The notes under the pieces were generated by a model. That model saw only the letters and a list, made by a program, of their open reading frames with translations, had not been told where the DNA came from and searched no databases. DNA of 64,000 nucleotides from Flavobacterium sp. (GTDB lineage: Bacteria; Bacteroidota; Bacteroidia; Flavobacteriales; Flavobacteriaceae): assembly GCF_027531705.1 (NCBI RefSeq), contig NZ_JAPZSP010000008.1:62001-126000 (forward strand). Reading direction: 5' to 3'. Made by a program: the position numbers and the translations under genes. Position 1 is the stretch's first letter; the number at the start of each line of letters is the position of its first letter. Positions 23,876 to 31,949 of the stretch are shown in pieces.

Positions 23876-25969
23876 ATGCAATTTTTTAAAAAACATTCAC
23901 CTTTCTATAATTTAGGAATTCTATATATAGTTTCAAGTTTATTTCTACGTTTAATTTTACTATTTCATCCAATTACGCAATCTAGTTTTTCTTTTGGCGA
24001 AATAGTAAAAGTATTTCTAACAGGTTTTATATCTGATTTATTGGTTTTTATTGTTGCAAGTGCTTTTTTGTGGTTGTATTTACTGTTTTTATCTGATTCA
24101 AAATACAACAAACCTTGGGGTTATATCATTTTTGCATTGCTAGTTGGATTATTGCTATATACACTTTCAGGAAAATCTATTTTGCATGAATACGGCGGTT
24201 CGTTACCCGAAATCGGAATCGCATTTATCGGTCTAAAAACCGTTTTATTCGGATTTTTATTGTTCTTGCCTAAATGGAGAAAACAACTGCGTTTGGTTTT
24301 GTTTTCAATAGCGGTTTTCATTTTTGCTTTGGTAATTATTCAAAATGCAATTAGTGAATTCTTTTTTTGGAATGAATTTGGTGTTCGTTACAATTTTATA
24401 GCTGTTGATTACTTGGTTTACACCAACGAAGTTATCAAAAATATTATGGAGTCTTATCCAGTTGTTCCTTTGTTTACAAGTGTTGTAGTTGTTACATTGA
24501 TAGTATCGTATTTCATTGTAAAACGCTCAAAACCATTTTTAGATAATTTACCTTCATTTACCGAAAAAATAAAATCACTTGGAGTTTACATTGTGCTCTT
24601 TATTGCTGCCACTTTTTTAATTCCAGTTTTGGCTAAACAAGAAACGTCGCATAATGTTTTTGCTAACGAATTGCAAGCCAACGGAATGTATCGTTTTTAC
24701 TTGGCGTTTATGAACAGCGAATTAGATTATGACAAATTCTACAAAACCTTACCAGAAACGGAAGCTTTTGCGTTGTTACAAAAACAAATTCCAGCAATTA
24801 CACCTAATTTTTCAGCTAGAACTATTCAAAGCACCAATCCAGAAATTCGTAAAAATGTGGTGCTTATAACCATTGAAAGTTTGAGTGCCGATTTTCTAAA
24901 AGCCTACGGAAATGAACAAAACATAACACCTTTTTTAGACAGTTTGGCTTTGCAAAGCCTACAGTTTTCCAATTTATATGCTGTTGGAAATAGAACCATT
25001 AGAGGTTTAGAGTCGGTTGTGCTGTGTTTGCCACCAACAGCTGGCGAAAGTGTAGTGAAACGCAAAGACAATAAAAACAAATTTTCAACAGGATATGTTT
25101 TTAAAACAAAAGGGTATAGCGTTAATTTTCTTTATGGTGGCGATGCTTATTTCGACAATATGGAAGACTTTTTCAGTGGAAATGGTTACGGAATTGTGGA
25201 CAAGAAAACATTGAAACCAGACGAAATTACTTTTTCTAATGTTTGGGGCGTTTGCGATGAAGACATGGCTAAAAAAGCGATTGCGATTATGAACGAAGAA
25301 GCCAAAACTGGAAAACCTTTTTTTAATCATTGGATGACGGTTAGCAACCACCGACCATTTACGTATCCTGAAGGTAAAATAGATATCGATTCGCATGCCA
25401 AAATGCGTGAAGGTGGCGTTAAATACACTGATTATGCTTTGAAACAATTTTTTGCAATGGCGCAAAAACAAACTTGGTTCAAAAATACTGTTTTCCTTAT
25501 AGTTGCCGATCATTGCGCTTCAAGTTCGGGGCATGTTCAATTGCCACTTGATAAATACCGTATTCCAGCTATGATTTATGCACCAGGATTTATTCAGCCG
25601 TCTGTTTGCAACAAAATGATATCACAAATTGACTTGATGCCAACCTTATTTGGACTTTTGAATTTCAACTACCAAACTAAATTTTTTGGGCAAGATGTTT
25701 TGAAAGATGATTACAAACCAAGAGCGTTTATGGCAACCTACCAAGATTTAGGATTATTAAAAGACAATGTTTTAACGATACTTTCTCCAAAGCAAAAAGT
25801 AAAACAATTCCAATTGAAGTTACAGCCAAAAGGAACTATTTCAACCGATTTTCAAATTTACTTTGAGCAAACGCCTTTAGATAAGCAACGTGATGATTTA
25901 GTAAACGAAACGGTTTCTTATTACCAAACAGCGAGTAATTTGTTGAAAAACAAGAAGTTTGATAAGTAG
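23876..25969 (+). CDS. LTA synthase-like membrane sulfatase-fold transferase
   Basis: 697 residues. Five membrane segments occupy residues 10-250, then a sulfatase/alkaline-phosphatase-fold domain at about 325-690. The catalytic Thr is Thr374 in 'AVGNRTIRGLES', with metal ligand Glu334 in 'ITIESLSADF' and the 'VADHCASSSGH' ligand cluster near 550. Members of this group (LtaS, OpgB, EptA-like) move phosphoglycerol or phosphoethanolamine onto envelope glycans or lipids. Gram-negatives have no lipoteichoic acid, so the name describes the fold only. It is a single gene. Confidence 0.88.
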   Translation: MQFFKKHSPFYNLGILYIVSSLFLRLILLFHPITQSSFSFGEIVKVFLTGFISDLLVFIVASAFLWLYLLFLSDSKYNKPWGYIIFALLVGLLLYTLSGKSILHEYGGSLPEIGIAFIGLKTVLFGFLLFLPKWRKQLRLVLFSIAVFIFALVIIQNAISEFFFWNEFGVRYNFIAVDYLVYTNEVIKNIMESYPVVPLFTSVVVVTLIVSYFIVKRSKPFLDNLPSFTEKIKSLGVYIVLFIAATFLIPVLAKQETSHNVFANELQANGMYRFYLAFMNSELDYDKFYKTLPETEAFALLQKQIPAITPNFSARTIQSTNPEIRKNVVLITIESLSADFLKAYGNEQNITPFLDSLALQSLQFSNLYAVGNRTIRGLESVVLCLPPTAGESVVKRKDNKNKFSTGYVFKTKGYSVNFLYGGDAYFDNMEDFFSGNGYGIVDKKTLKPDEITFSNVWGVCDEDMAKKAIAIMNEEAKTGKPFFNHWMTVSNHRPFTYPEGKIDIDSHAKMREGGVKYTDYALKQFFAMAQKQTWFKNTVFLIVADHCASSSGHVQLPLDKYRIPAMIYAPGFIQPSVCNKMISQIDLMPTLFGLLNFNYQTKFFGQDVLKDDYKPRAFMATYQDLGLLKDNVLTILSPKQKVKQFQLKLQPKGTISTDFQIYFEQTPLDKQRDDLVNETVSYYQTASNLLKNKKFDK

Positions 25970-25993
25970 TTGTTTTTGGAAGTAAAGCTAAGT

Positions 25994-26199
25994 AACGAGA
26001 GTTCGATATAAAAGCCAAAAAAAACATTGACCTTTTTACACGAATTACACTAATTAACACGAATTGAAGAAGGAAAATTACACCAATAGAATCTGATAAA
26101 TCAGATTTTAATTCGTGAAATTTAATTATTAAAATTATAATTTGTGTAAATTCGTGCAATTCGTGTCTTTACCTATAAAAATCTTATAGAACTCACGTT
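25994..26199. repeat. MITE-like palindromic element, copy A
   Basis: A 206-nt segment bounded by AACGAGAGTTCGATATAA and the inverted TTATAGAACTCACGTT. Internally, ACGAATT-rich arms pair with AATTCGTG-rich arms, and a central AATCTGA-TAAA-TCAGATT hairpin is present. It matches copy B at 45693-45896 along its whole length. No ORF is encoded. It fills the gap between two co-directional genes. Confidence 0.75.
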
Positions 26200-26234
26200 A
26201 AATACTTATATCATTTATCCAAAACTATTTTTTT

Positions 26235-26242
26235 TATATTTG
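26235..26242 (+). promoter_or_regulatory. -7 element for the DoxX-like gene
   Basis: TATATTTG is an exact TAnnTTTG box, 37 nt upstream of the ATG at 26279. The -33 region is weak. Confidence 0.45.
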
Positions 26243-26278
26243 TAATAGTTAACGAATCTAACCAATAACTTAACAACT

Positions 26279-26650
26279 ATGAAAAAAGAAAAAATACTAT
26301 TTTGGACAGCTACAACGCTTATCGCTTTATTTGAAGGCGTAATGCCAGCTTTGACTTCGCAAACAGAATTGGCTAAAGAAGGAATAAGACATTTAGGATA
26401 TCCCGAATATTTCGGAAACGTATTGGTGGTTTTCAAAATTTTAGGTGTTTTGATATTAGTTATTCCACAAGTTCCCAAACGACTAAAGGAATGGGCTTAT
26501 GCAGGTTTTACTTTCAATTTTCTTTTTGCAGCCATTAGCCACGGAGCAGTTGATGGCGTAAACGGACAAACATTTTTCCCATTTGTTGTATTAGGGATTT
26601 TAGCGGTTTCTTATGTTTATTATCACAAGTTGAATGCCAGCAAGAATTAA
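26279..26650 (+). CDS. DoxX-like membrane protein
   Basis: 123 residues with four membrane segments. 'LIALFEGVMPALTSQTELAK', 'HLGYPEYFGNVLVVFKILG' and 'EWAYAGFTFNFLFAAISH' match the DoxX-like family found in Bacteroidota. Members are small quinol- or redox-linked membrane proteins of uncertain function. It stands alone, with its own promoter and the MITE-like element upstream. Confidence 0.8.
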   Translation: MKKEKILFWTATTLIALFEGVMPALTSQTELAKEGIRHLGYPEYFGNVLVVFKILGVLILVIPQVPKRLKEWAYAGFTFNFLFAAISHGAVDGVNGQTFFPFVVLGILAVSYVYYHKLNASKN

Positions 26651-26701
26651 TAATTCATGTTGTTTCTAGATTAACCACAATAGCTCTAAAATAGACAGAA
26701 A

Positions 26702-27163
26702 ATGAAATTTTTTAAAATCATATTTGTAGTTCTTATTGTGGTTCCATTGCTATTTGTGTTGTTCAACAAATCAGATGAACCTAATCTTGACGGAGATTGG
26801 ACAGCCAAACAGATTATTCTAAACCAAAAACAAATTTATCCTGCCGAAATAGACAACTATTATGATGTAAAATACCAAGTTAGCATCAATAGTATGTCTG
26901 ATTCAATTTTTTTACACCGTGATACTATAAGTGCAAGTTTCAAAAGGATTAAAGAAAATGATACTAAAGAATATGTTATACTATCTTCCAAAGAAAGTGC
27001 ATTGAATGGAAAATTTTCTATCGATATTGATACAATCCACACGGGTGCACGTTCTTATAAAGTCAATTTGAAGTTACAATCAAATAAAACATTAATACAC
27101 ATTCAAAGAATAATTAATATTGGACCATGGAAACCCGAGTTTCCCAGAAAAGGGCAAGTGTAA
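26702..27163 (+). CDS. Membrane-anchored lipocalin-like protein, unknown function
   Basis: 153 residues. An N-terminal membrane anchor (about 5-21) is followed by 'EPNLDGDWTAKQIILNQKQI', which resembles the L-x-G-x-W opening of small lipocalin-like barrels. Alternating strands follow to the basic C-terminus 'PEFPRKGQV'. It begins 51 nt after the DoxX-like gene and may be co-transcribed. I recognise no specific family. Confidence 0.55.
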   Translation: MKFFKIIFVVLIVVPLLFVLFNKSDEPNLDGDWTAKQIILNQKQIYPAEIDNYYDVKYQVSINSMSDSIFLHRDTISASFKRIKENDTKEYVILSSKESALNGKFSIDIDTIHTGARSYKVNLKLQSNKTLIHIQRIINIGPWKPEFPRKGQV

Positions 27164-27383
27164 AAGAAATAAATCCAAATTCGCAAATTACAAATCTCAA
27201 ACCTCGTATTTACTACAAAACCTATTTTAAGTAAATAAATCTTACAAGAAATGTGGTTGGTAATAGTTTTTTTGGTAATTTTGAGAAATATGCTACAATA
27301 GACATTTATTAACTTCTGTGAATATTTGTTTTAGTTCTGTTTATTTATAAGTTAGCAGCAAGCTTTAGAACCAACAACAAAAA

Positions 27384-29135
27384 ATGACATCATCTTCAAA
27401 TCCTGAATTTTATAACTCATTAGAAAATTTTAAATCTTTGAGTATTTGGAATATTCAAAAAGAACTACAAGAGGTTTTACCAAAAGAGGGTAATTGGGAT
27501 GATAATATCATTACTGAAAGAAAAGTACTTTTTCTTAATTTAAACAATGGAAAATTAATTTCAAATGCCTTAGTGACTGATATAAAAGGGAATGTATCTG
27601 ATGAATTGAATTTTAATGCAAAAGAATATGAATACTTAAAAATTCGTTTAGAAGAATCAAATAATAGTTGGTTAAAATCAAGATATGCTCATATTCTTTG
27701 GAAGAAAACTAAGCATAAAAAATTTGCTGAAAGTGCTCTTGAAAATTATTCTAAAATCATTAACGAAATTAAAGCCGAAGAAAGTCGAGAATTTACAATT
27801 CTTATTTCGGCAATTTTATATATTTCCAAAACAACCAAATTAGACATTGAAAAAGTTAGGGAGTTTATTACGGAATTATTAAAAGAAATGCCGATTTGGA
27901 TAAAAGGAGAAATATTAGCTCAAGCTCTTCATCATAATATAATTGAGAAAAGTGAATTAACCCAAATAGCTAATAGTCTTGAAACTTACGTTGAGTTAAA
28001 GAATCCTGTATCATATTCTATGAATCAAAATAACTTAAATACTTTTTTACATTTATATAGAAAAATTAGAAAATCTCCCGAGGAAATTTATTCGCTTTTC
28101 GCGAAAAATGAAGATTTAATCCTAGAGCAACATCCAAACGACGAAGACTTCATCAAAATAACATACTTGGGAAACAAAGCTATGTATTTAAAACAAGCTA
28201 AAGAACTTGTAGAATATGACAAAGCAATGTGTGAGTATAATCGCTTGAAAACAAAAGTTAAGTTAAATAAAATTAGTATTCCTCTTAATGATGAAAGTGC
28301 TCAAAAATTTAATGAATATTTAAATCTAAAAACTAAATATTTACTTCAACTTTCTACTGAGGAAATCCTTTCATATTTTTCAATTAATGAAGATATTTTA
28401 GTTGATTCTGAAGTTATTAAAAAAACTGTTGAAGGACGAATAAAAAACTCTTTAATGTATCTTTTTAGTACAACAACATTTGATATTAATACAAATTTTA
28501 AAGTTTTAAGTGATAAAGAAAAAGTTGACAAGCAATTTCTTCAAAGTTATATTATTGCACATAACATACAATGCTATCCATTATTTTTGAAAGTTTTCAC
28601 TCAAGGTATAATTTCGGGAAAATTGAATTACTATAAAGTTTTTTCTTTTTTAGAAGCACATAGCTGGTATGGACAAAAAACAAAAAGAAGTATTTCCGCA
28701 AATGAAATAGATGAAAATTCTTCTTGGCTAAGTCTGTTAGCACCAGGTTTACATAATCTATTTGCTCAACATGAATTATCAGTTCTTTTAAACACAAATA
28801 GAGTTAATAACTTTATACTATCTATCGATTCATTAACGCTTAAGTTTGAAGGTGCAATGCGAGATTTTATTAAACTTTCAGGTGGTAACACTAGTAAAGA
28901 TCATAAAGGGGAAATAAAAGAACAACTTTTAGAAGAATTATTGGAAAATGAAATCATACAAAAGTATTTTTCTAAAAAAGACATTGAGTTATTTAAAATG
29001 ACTTTTACCTCAAGAGGAAAAAATATTCGAAACAATGTAGCGCATTGTTTTATGGAATATTCTGATTATAGCTTACAAGTTGCATCTTTAATTTTTTTAT
29101 GTATTCTAAGATTAGGTAAATATACTCTTGAGTAA
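27384..29135 (+). CDS. DUF4209-type protein with HEPN-like C-terminus
   Basis: 583 residues, mostly helical and lysine/glutamate-rich, with no signal or membrane segment. The C-terminal region ('VNNFILSIDSLTLKFEGAMR', then 'RGKNIRNNVAHCFMEY') fits DUF4209. It ends with Arg549-x4-His554, the signature of HEPN-superfamily RNases and helical binding domains. Such genes are patchily distributed and often sit in defence or accessory regions. Here it is a single gene with very AT-rich codons between core genes. No partner nucleotidyltransferase or helicase is adjacent. Confidence 0.7.
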   Translation: MTSSSNPEFYNSLENFKSLSIWNIQKELQEVLPKEGNWDDNIITERKVLFLNLNNGKLISNALVTDIKGNVSDELNFNAKEYEYLKIRLEESNNSWLKSRYAHILWKKTKHKKFAESALENYSKIINEIKAEESREFTILISAILYISKTTKLDIEKVREFITELLKEMPIWIKGEILAQALHHNIIEKSELTQIANSLETYVELKNPVSYSMNQNNLNTFLHLYRKIRKSPEEIYSLFAKNEDLILEQHPNDEDFIKITYLGNKAMYLKQAKELVEYDKAMCEYNRLKTKVKLNKISIPLNDESAQKFNEYLNLKTKYLLQLSTEEILSYFSINEDILVDSEVIKKTVEGRIKNSLMYLFSTTTFDINTNFKVLSDKEKVDKQFLQSYIIAHNIQCYPLFLKVFTQGIISGKLNYYKVFSFLEAHSWYGQKTKRSISANEIDENSSWLSLLAPGLHNLFAQHELSVLLNTNRVNNFILSIDSLTLKFEGAMRDFIKLSGGNTSKDHKGEIKEQLLEELLENEIIQKYFSKKDIELFKMTFTSRGKNIRNNVAHCFMEYSDYSLQVASLIFLCILRLGKYTLE

Positions 29136-29192
29136 ACTAGATAGTGAGCAATAGCAATCAGTGCCCACAATAAAGATTACTTGCCAGCCAAC

Positions 29193-29294
29193 ATGAAAGA
29201 AACCAACTTTATCATCAACAGAAGCCTTACCGATAATGCTCCGCGAGAGCTAATTATCAACAAAGACTTTCTTATTTACCAATGCAAAAGTTAG
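29193..29294 (+). pseudogene. Short ORF, possible 5' remnant of a gene, overlapping mnmE
   Basis: Reads 'MKETNFIINRSLTDNAP' and ends 'DFLIYQCKS' after 33 codons, overlapping the 3' end of the convergent mnmE. The composition looks protein-like, but it stops abruptly. It may be the beginning of a deleted gene. Support is weak. Confidence 0.25.
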
Positions 29295-30666
29295 CAAAGA
29301 TATTCCCAAGCAACTCATCATTAGTGACTTCGCCTGTAATTTCGCCAAAATAATAAAGTGCTTGCTTAATATCAATTGCCATCAAGTCAGACGAAAGATT
29401 AGACTGTATGCCAAACTGCACTTTTTGTATTTCCTCCAAAGCCTTCAACAACGAATCATAATGACGCGTATTGGTCACAATAGTCTCGTTATTGCGCAAT
29501 GCACCAGTGTTCACAAAAGAAAGCAAAGTGTTTTTAAGTTCGTCAATACCTGTTTTTTCCTTAGCACTTAAGAATTGTATATTGTCAATTGTATATTGTA
29601 TACTGTTTTTGTCTTCAGTAGAAAGTAAATCTGCCTTATTAATTAGAACTACAATAGGTTTTAAAGGAAATTTGTTCTTAATTTTCTCAAACTCAATTTT
29701 CACCGATTCCAAACTTCCAGCTTCCATCATCCAGCTTCCATCCAAAATATACAAAACCACCTGCGCTTGCTCAATCTTCTCAAAAGTCTTCTTAATTCCG
29801 ATACTTTCCACCACATCTTTAGTCTCACGAATACCGGCTGTGTCTATAAATCTAAAACCAATGCCGTTTATAACCAATTCATCTTCAATAGTATCACGCG
29901 TTGTGCCTGCAATATCCGAAACAATAGCGCGTTCCTCGTTGAGCAATGCATTCAACAAAGTTGATTTACCAACATTAGGTTCACCAACAATCGCCACTGG
30001 TATCCCATTTTTGATAACATTTCCAACCGCAAAAGAGTCGATAAGACGTTTTAGTACAAATTCAATACGGTTTAAAAGCTCTTTAAATTGGGTTCTATCG
30101 GCAAATTCAACATCTTCTTCGGCAAAGTCCAATTCGAGTTCTATAAGCGAGGCAAAGTTTAGCAATTCGCCACGTAATTTGGCAATTTCGTTACTAAAAC
30201 CACCACGCATTTGCTGCATAGCAATTTGGTGAGAAGCTTCATTATCACTCGAAATCAAATCGGCCACCGCTTCTGCCTGCGATAAATCCATTTTCCCGTT
30301 CAAAAAAGAACGCAAGGTAAATTCACCAGCCTGTGCCATTTTGCAACCCTTACGAAGCAATAATTGAATAATCTGCTGCTGTATAAAAGTAGAACCGTGA
30401 CACGAAATCTCAATTACATCTTCACCCGTATAAGAATTAGGACCTTTAAAAATAGAAAGCAAAACCTGATCATACACTTTGCCATCTTCTACAATATGCC
30501 CAAGATGAATAGTATGCGTTAGCTGCTTAGTAATATCCTTACCCGAAACCGATTGAAAAACCTGAGAGGCAATAGCCAACGCCTTTTCTCCAGAGATTCT
30601 AATAACAGCAATAGCACCAGCTCCAGATGGAGAAGCCAAAGCAACAATCGTTTCGTGTGAAATCAT
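29272..30666 (-). CDS. mnmE: tRNA modification GTPase MnmE
   Basis: 464 residues from the ATG at 30666; an upstream ATG at 30726 would add 20 unconserved residues. The N-terminal folate-binding domain starts 'ISHETIVALASPSGAGAIAV'. The G domain has G1 'GEPNVGKSTLLNAL' (228-241), G2 'GTTRDT', G3 'DTAG' and G4 'NKAD'. The C-terminal 'FCIGK' carries the essential Cys. With MnmG it makes cmnm5U34 in tRNA. Residues 309-319 and about 353-365 are encoded by DNA resembling the intergenic repeats at 21887-22033. Confidence 0.95.
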   Translation of the reverse strand: MISHETIVALASPSGAGAIAVIRISGEKALAIASQVFQSVSGKDITKQLTHTIHLGHIVEDGKVYDQVLLSIFKGPNSYTGEDVIEISCHGSTFIQQQIIQLLLRKGCKMAQAGEFTLRSFLNGKMDLSQAEAVADLISSDNEASHQIAMQQMRGGFSNEIAKLRGELLNFASLIELELDFAEEDVEFADRTQFKELLNRIEFVLKRLIDSFAVGNVIKNGIPVAIVGEPNVGKSTLLNALLNEERAIVSDIAGTTRDTIEDELVINGIGFRFIDTAGIRETKDVVESIGIKKTFEKIEQAQVVLYILDGSWMMEAGSLESVKIEFEKIKNKFPLKPIVVLINKADLLSTEDKNSIQYTIDNIQFLSAKEKTGIDELKNTLLSFVNTGALRNNETIVTNTRHYDSLLKALEEIQKVQFGIQSNLSSDLMAIDIKQALYYFGEITGEVTNDELLGNIFANFCIGK

Positions 30667-30719
30667 AATCCTAATTTTTGACAAAGATACTAATTTAGAA
30701 AAGAATTTATTCCACAAGA

Positions 30720-30920
30720 ATTCCACTCGAATTTCACATGAGTTTCACACGAATTACAAATGGATTTCACACGAATTTCACCAATTTACACGAATTATGC
30801 TGCATAAAAATTTCACGAATTTTCTCCATCTTAAATACCTTATATGCTTTATATGGTTCAAAAATAATAGCATAAGTAATTCTAATTTGTGCTAATTAGT
30901 GTAATTGGTGTCTATAACTT
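30720..30920. repeat. Degenerate TTTCACACGAATT repeat tract
   Basis: At least five variants of 'TTTCACACGAATT' lie on the left, and an inverted 'AATTTGTGCTAATTAGTGTA' lies on the right (about 30880-30912). It is related to the arms of the MITE-like elements. The rest of this 368-nt gap holds the usp promoter and no gene. Confidence 0.55.
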
Positions 30921-30964
30921 CAATTCGCTTCTAACATCAAATCAATGTTAAATTATTGTGAATA

Positions 30965-30976
30965 TGATGGTTATCA
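30965..30976 (+). promoter_or_regulatory. FNR/CRP-type operator upstream of the universal stress gene
   Basis: TGAT-N4-ATCA inside the perfect dyad ATGAT-GGTT-ATCAT. It matches the core of FNR/CRP-family sites. Its centre (30970.5) lies about 40 nt before the start expected from the -7 box at 31000-31007, the position of a class II activator. Confidence 0.55.
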
Positions 30977-30999
30977 TGTTTTTTGGATCAGAGATAGAC

Positions 31000-31007
31000 T
31001 AACTTTA
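31000..31007 (+). promoter_or_regulatory. -7 element for the universal stress gene
   Basis: TAACTTTA, a near match to TAnnTTTG, 28 nt before the ATG at 31035. No good -33 box occurs at the right spacing, which fits an activator-dependent promoter. Confidence 0.45.
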
Positions 31008-31034
31008 TAGTATTAAATCCAATACTTACTAATT

Positions 31035-31865
31035 ATGAAAAAGATTCTATTTCCAACCGATTTTTCTAAAGTAGCCAACAACGCTTTTGTGCACGCTTTA
31101 GAATTGGCAAAAATTGTTCATGGCGAAGTTATATTGCTACACACATTTGAGTTGCCAATTGTTGATAATCAATTTTTTCCAGAGAATTATCAAACTCTTT
31201 TCGATACTATAGAGCTTTCTAAATTTGAGAAATTTAAAGACGAATTGCCAGCCTTGAGAGCCATTGCCGAAGAGAGAAACCTAGGACATATAAAACTATC
31301 ACACCGATTGATGGATGGAAGTTTGATATACAACATCAAAGAATGTATTAAATTAGATAAAATCGACTTTGTTGTAATGGGAACTTCAGGAGCAACAGGC
31401 TGGAAAGAAATGTTTATGGGAACCAACACTGGCGAAGTCATTACTTCAATAGGTGTTCCAGTTTTGAGTGTACCATTAGAAGCAAAATTTACTAAAATAG
31501 AAACAATTGGTTTCACCACAAGATTCAGAGAAAAAGATAGAGATGCATTGAAACAAGTTATTGCTATTGCTAAAAAAACCAATGCTAAAGTAAAATGTTT
31601 GTACGTAAACACAAAAGAAAGCGACAATACAGAAGCCACTTTTGATGACTGGAAAGATTATTTTAAAAATGAACCAGTTCAATTCTTCATCTTACCGAGC
31701 GATGAGGTAAAAGAAACTATATTAGAATTTATAGCCAGCCAAGAAATAGATATTCTAGCTATGCTAACCTACAAACGAAGCTTCTTTGAGTCACTTTTCA
31801 GCTCAAGTTTTACGGAAAAATTGTCTTATACAAGTGATATACCAATTTTAGCACTTCACGAATAA
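31035..31865 (+). CDS. Universal stress protein, tandem UspA domains
   Basis: 276 residues, the usual length for a double UspA protein. The N-terminal domain 'KKILFPTDFSKVANNAFVHA' ends with 'VVMGTSGATGWKEMFMGTNT', carrying the G-x2-G-x9-G(S/T) nucleotide signature. The second domain (about 150-276) is degenerate, ending 'DIPILALHE'. Such proteins respond to starvation, oxygen limitation or redox stress. The FNR-like site upstream suggests induction at low oxygen. Single gene with a terminator. Confidence 0.9.
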   Translation: MKKILFPTDFSKVANNAFVHALELAKIVHGEVILLHTFELPIVDNQFFPENYQTLFDTIELSKFEKFKDELPALRAIAEERNLGHIKLSHRLMDGSLIYNIKECIKLDKIDFVVMGTSGATGWKEMFMGTNTGEVITSIGVPVLSVPLEAKFTKIETIGFTTRFREKDRDALKQVIAIAKKTNAKVKCLYVNTKESDNTEATFDDWKDYFKNEPVQFFILPSDEVKETILEFIASQEIDILAMLTYKRSFFESLFSSSFTEKLSYTSDIPILALHE

Positions 31866-31892
31866 AATCAATAACTTCATTACTAAAAACTG

Positions 31893-31925
31893 AAAAACCT
31901 TCCTGAATAAATCGGGAAGGTTTTT
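31893..31925. terminator. Bidirectional terminator between usp and dnaN
   Basis: CCTTCC (31898-31903) pairs with GGAAGG (31915-31920), flanked by five A on the left and five T on the right. It serves both convergent genes. Confidence 0.85.
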
Positions 31926-31949
31926 GCTATGGTTGGGTTAGTTAAGATA

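Noticed and set aside
25990..26203. Target-site duplication around MITE-like copy A
   Set aside because: Flanking tetranucleotides AAGT and AAAT differ, so only copy B shows a possible duplication.
29471..30232. 253-codon plus-strand ORF antisense to mnmE
   Set aside because: Ser/Ile-rich shadow frame with no recognisable motif; the minus-strand mnmE is certain.
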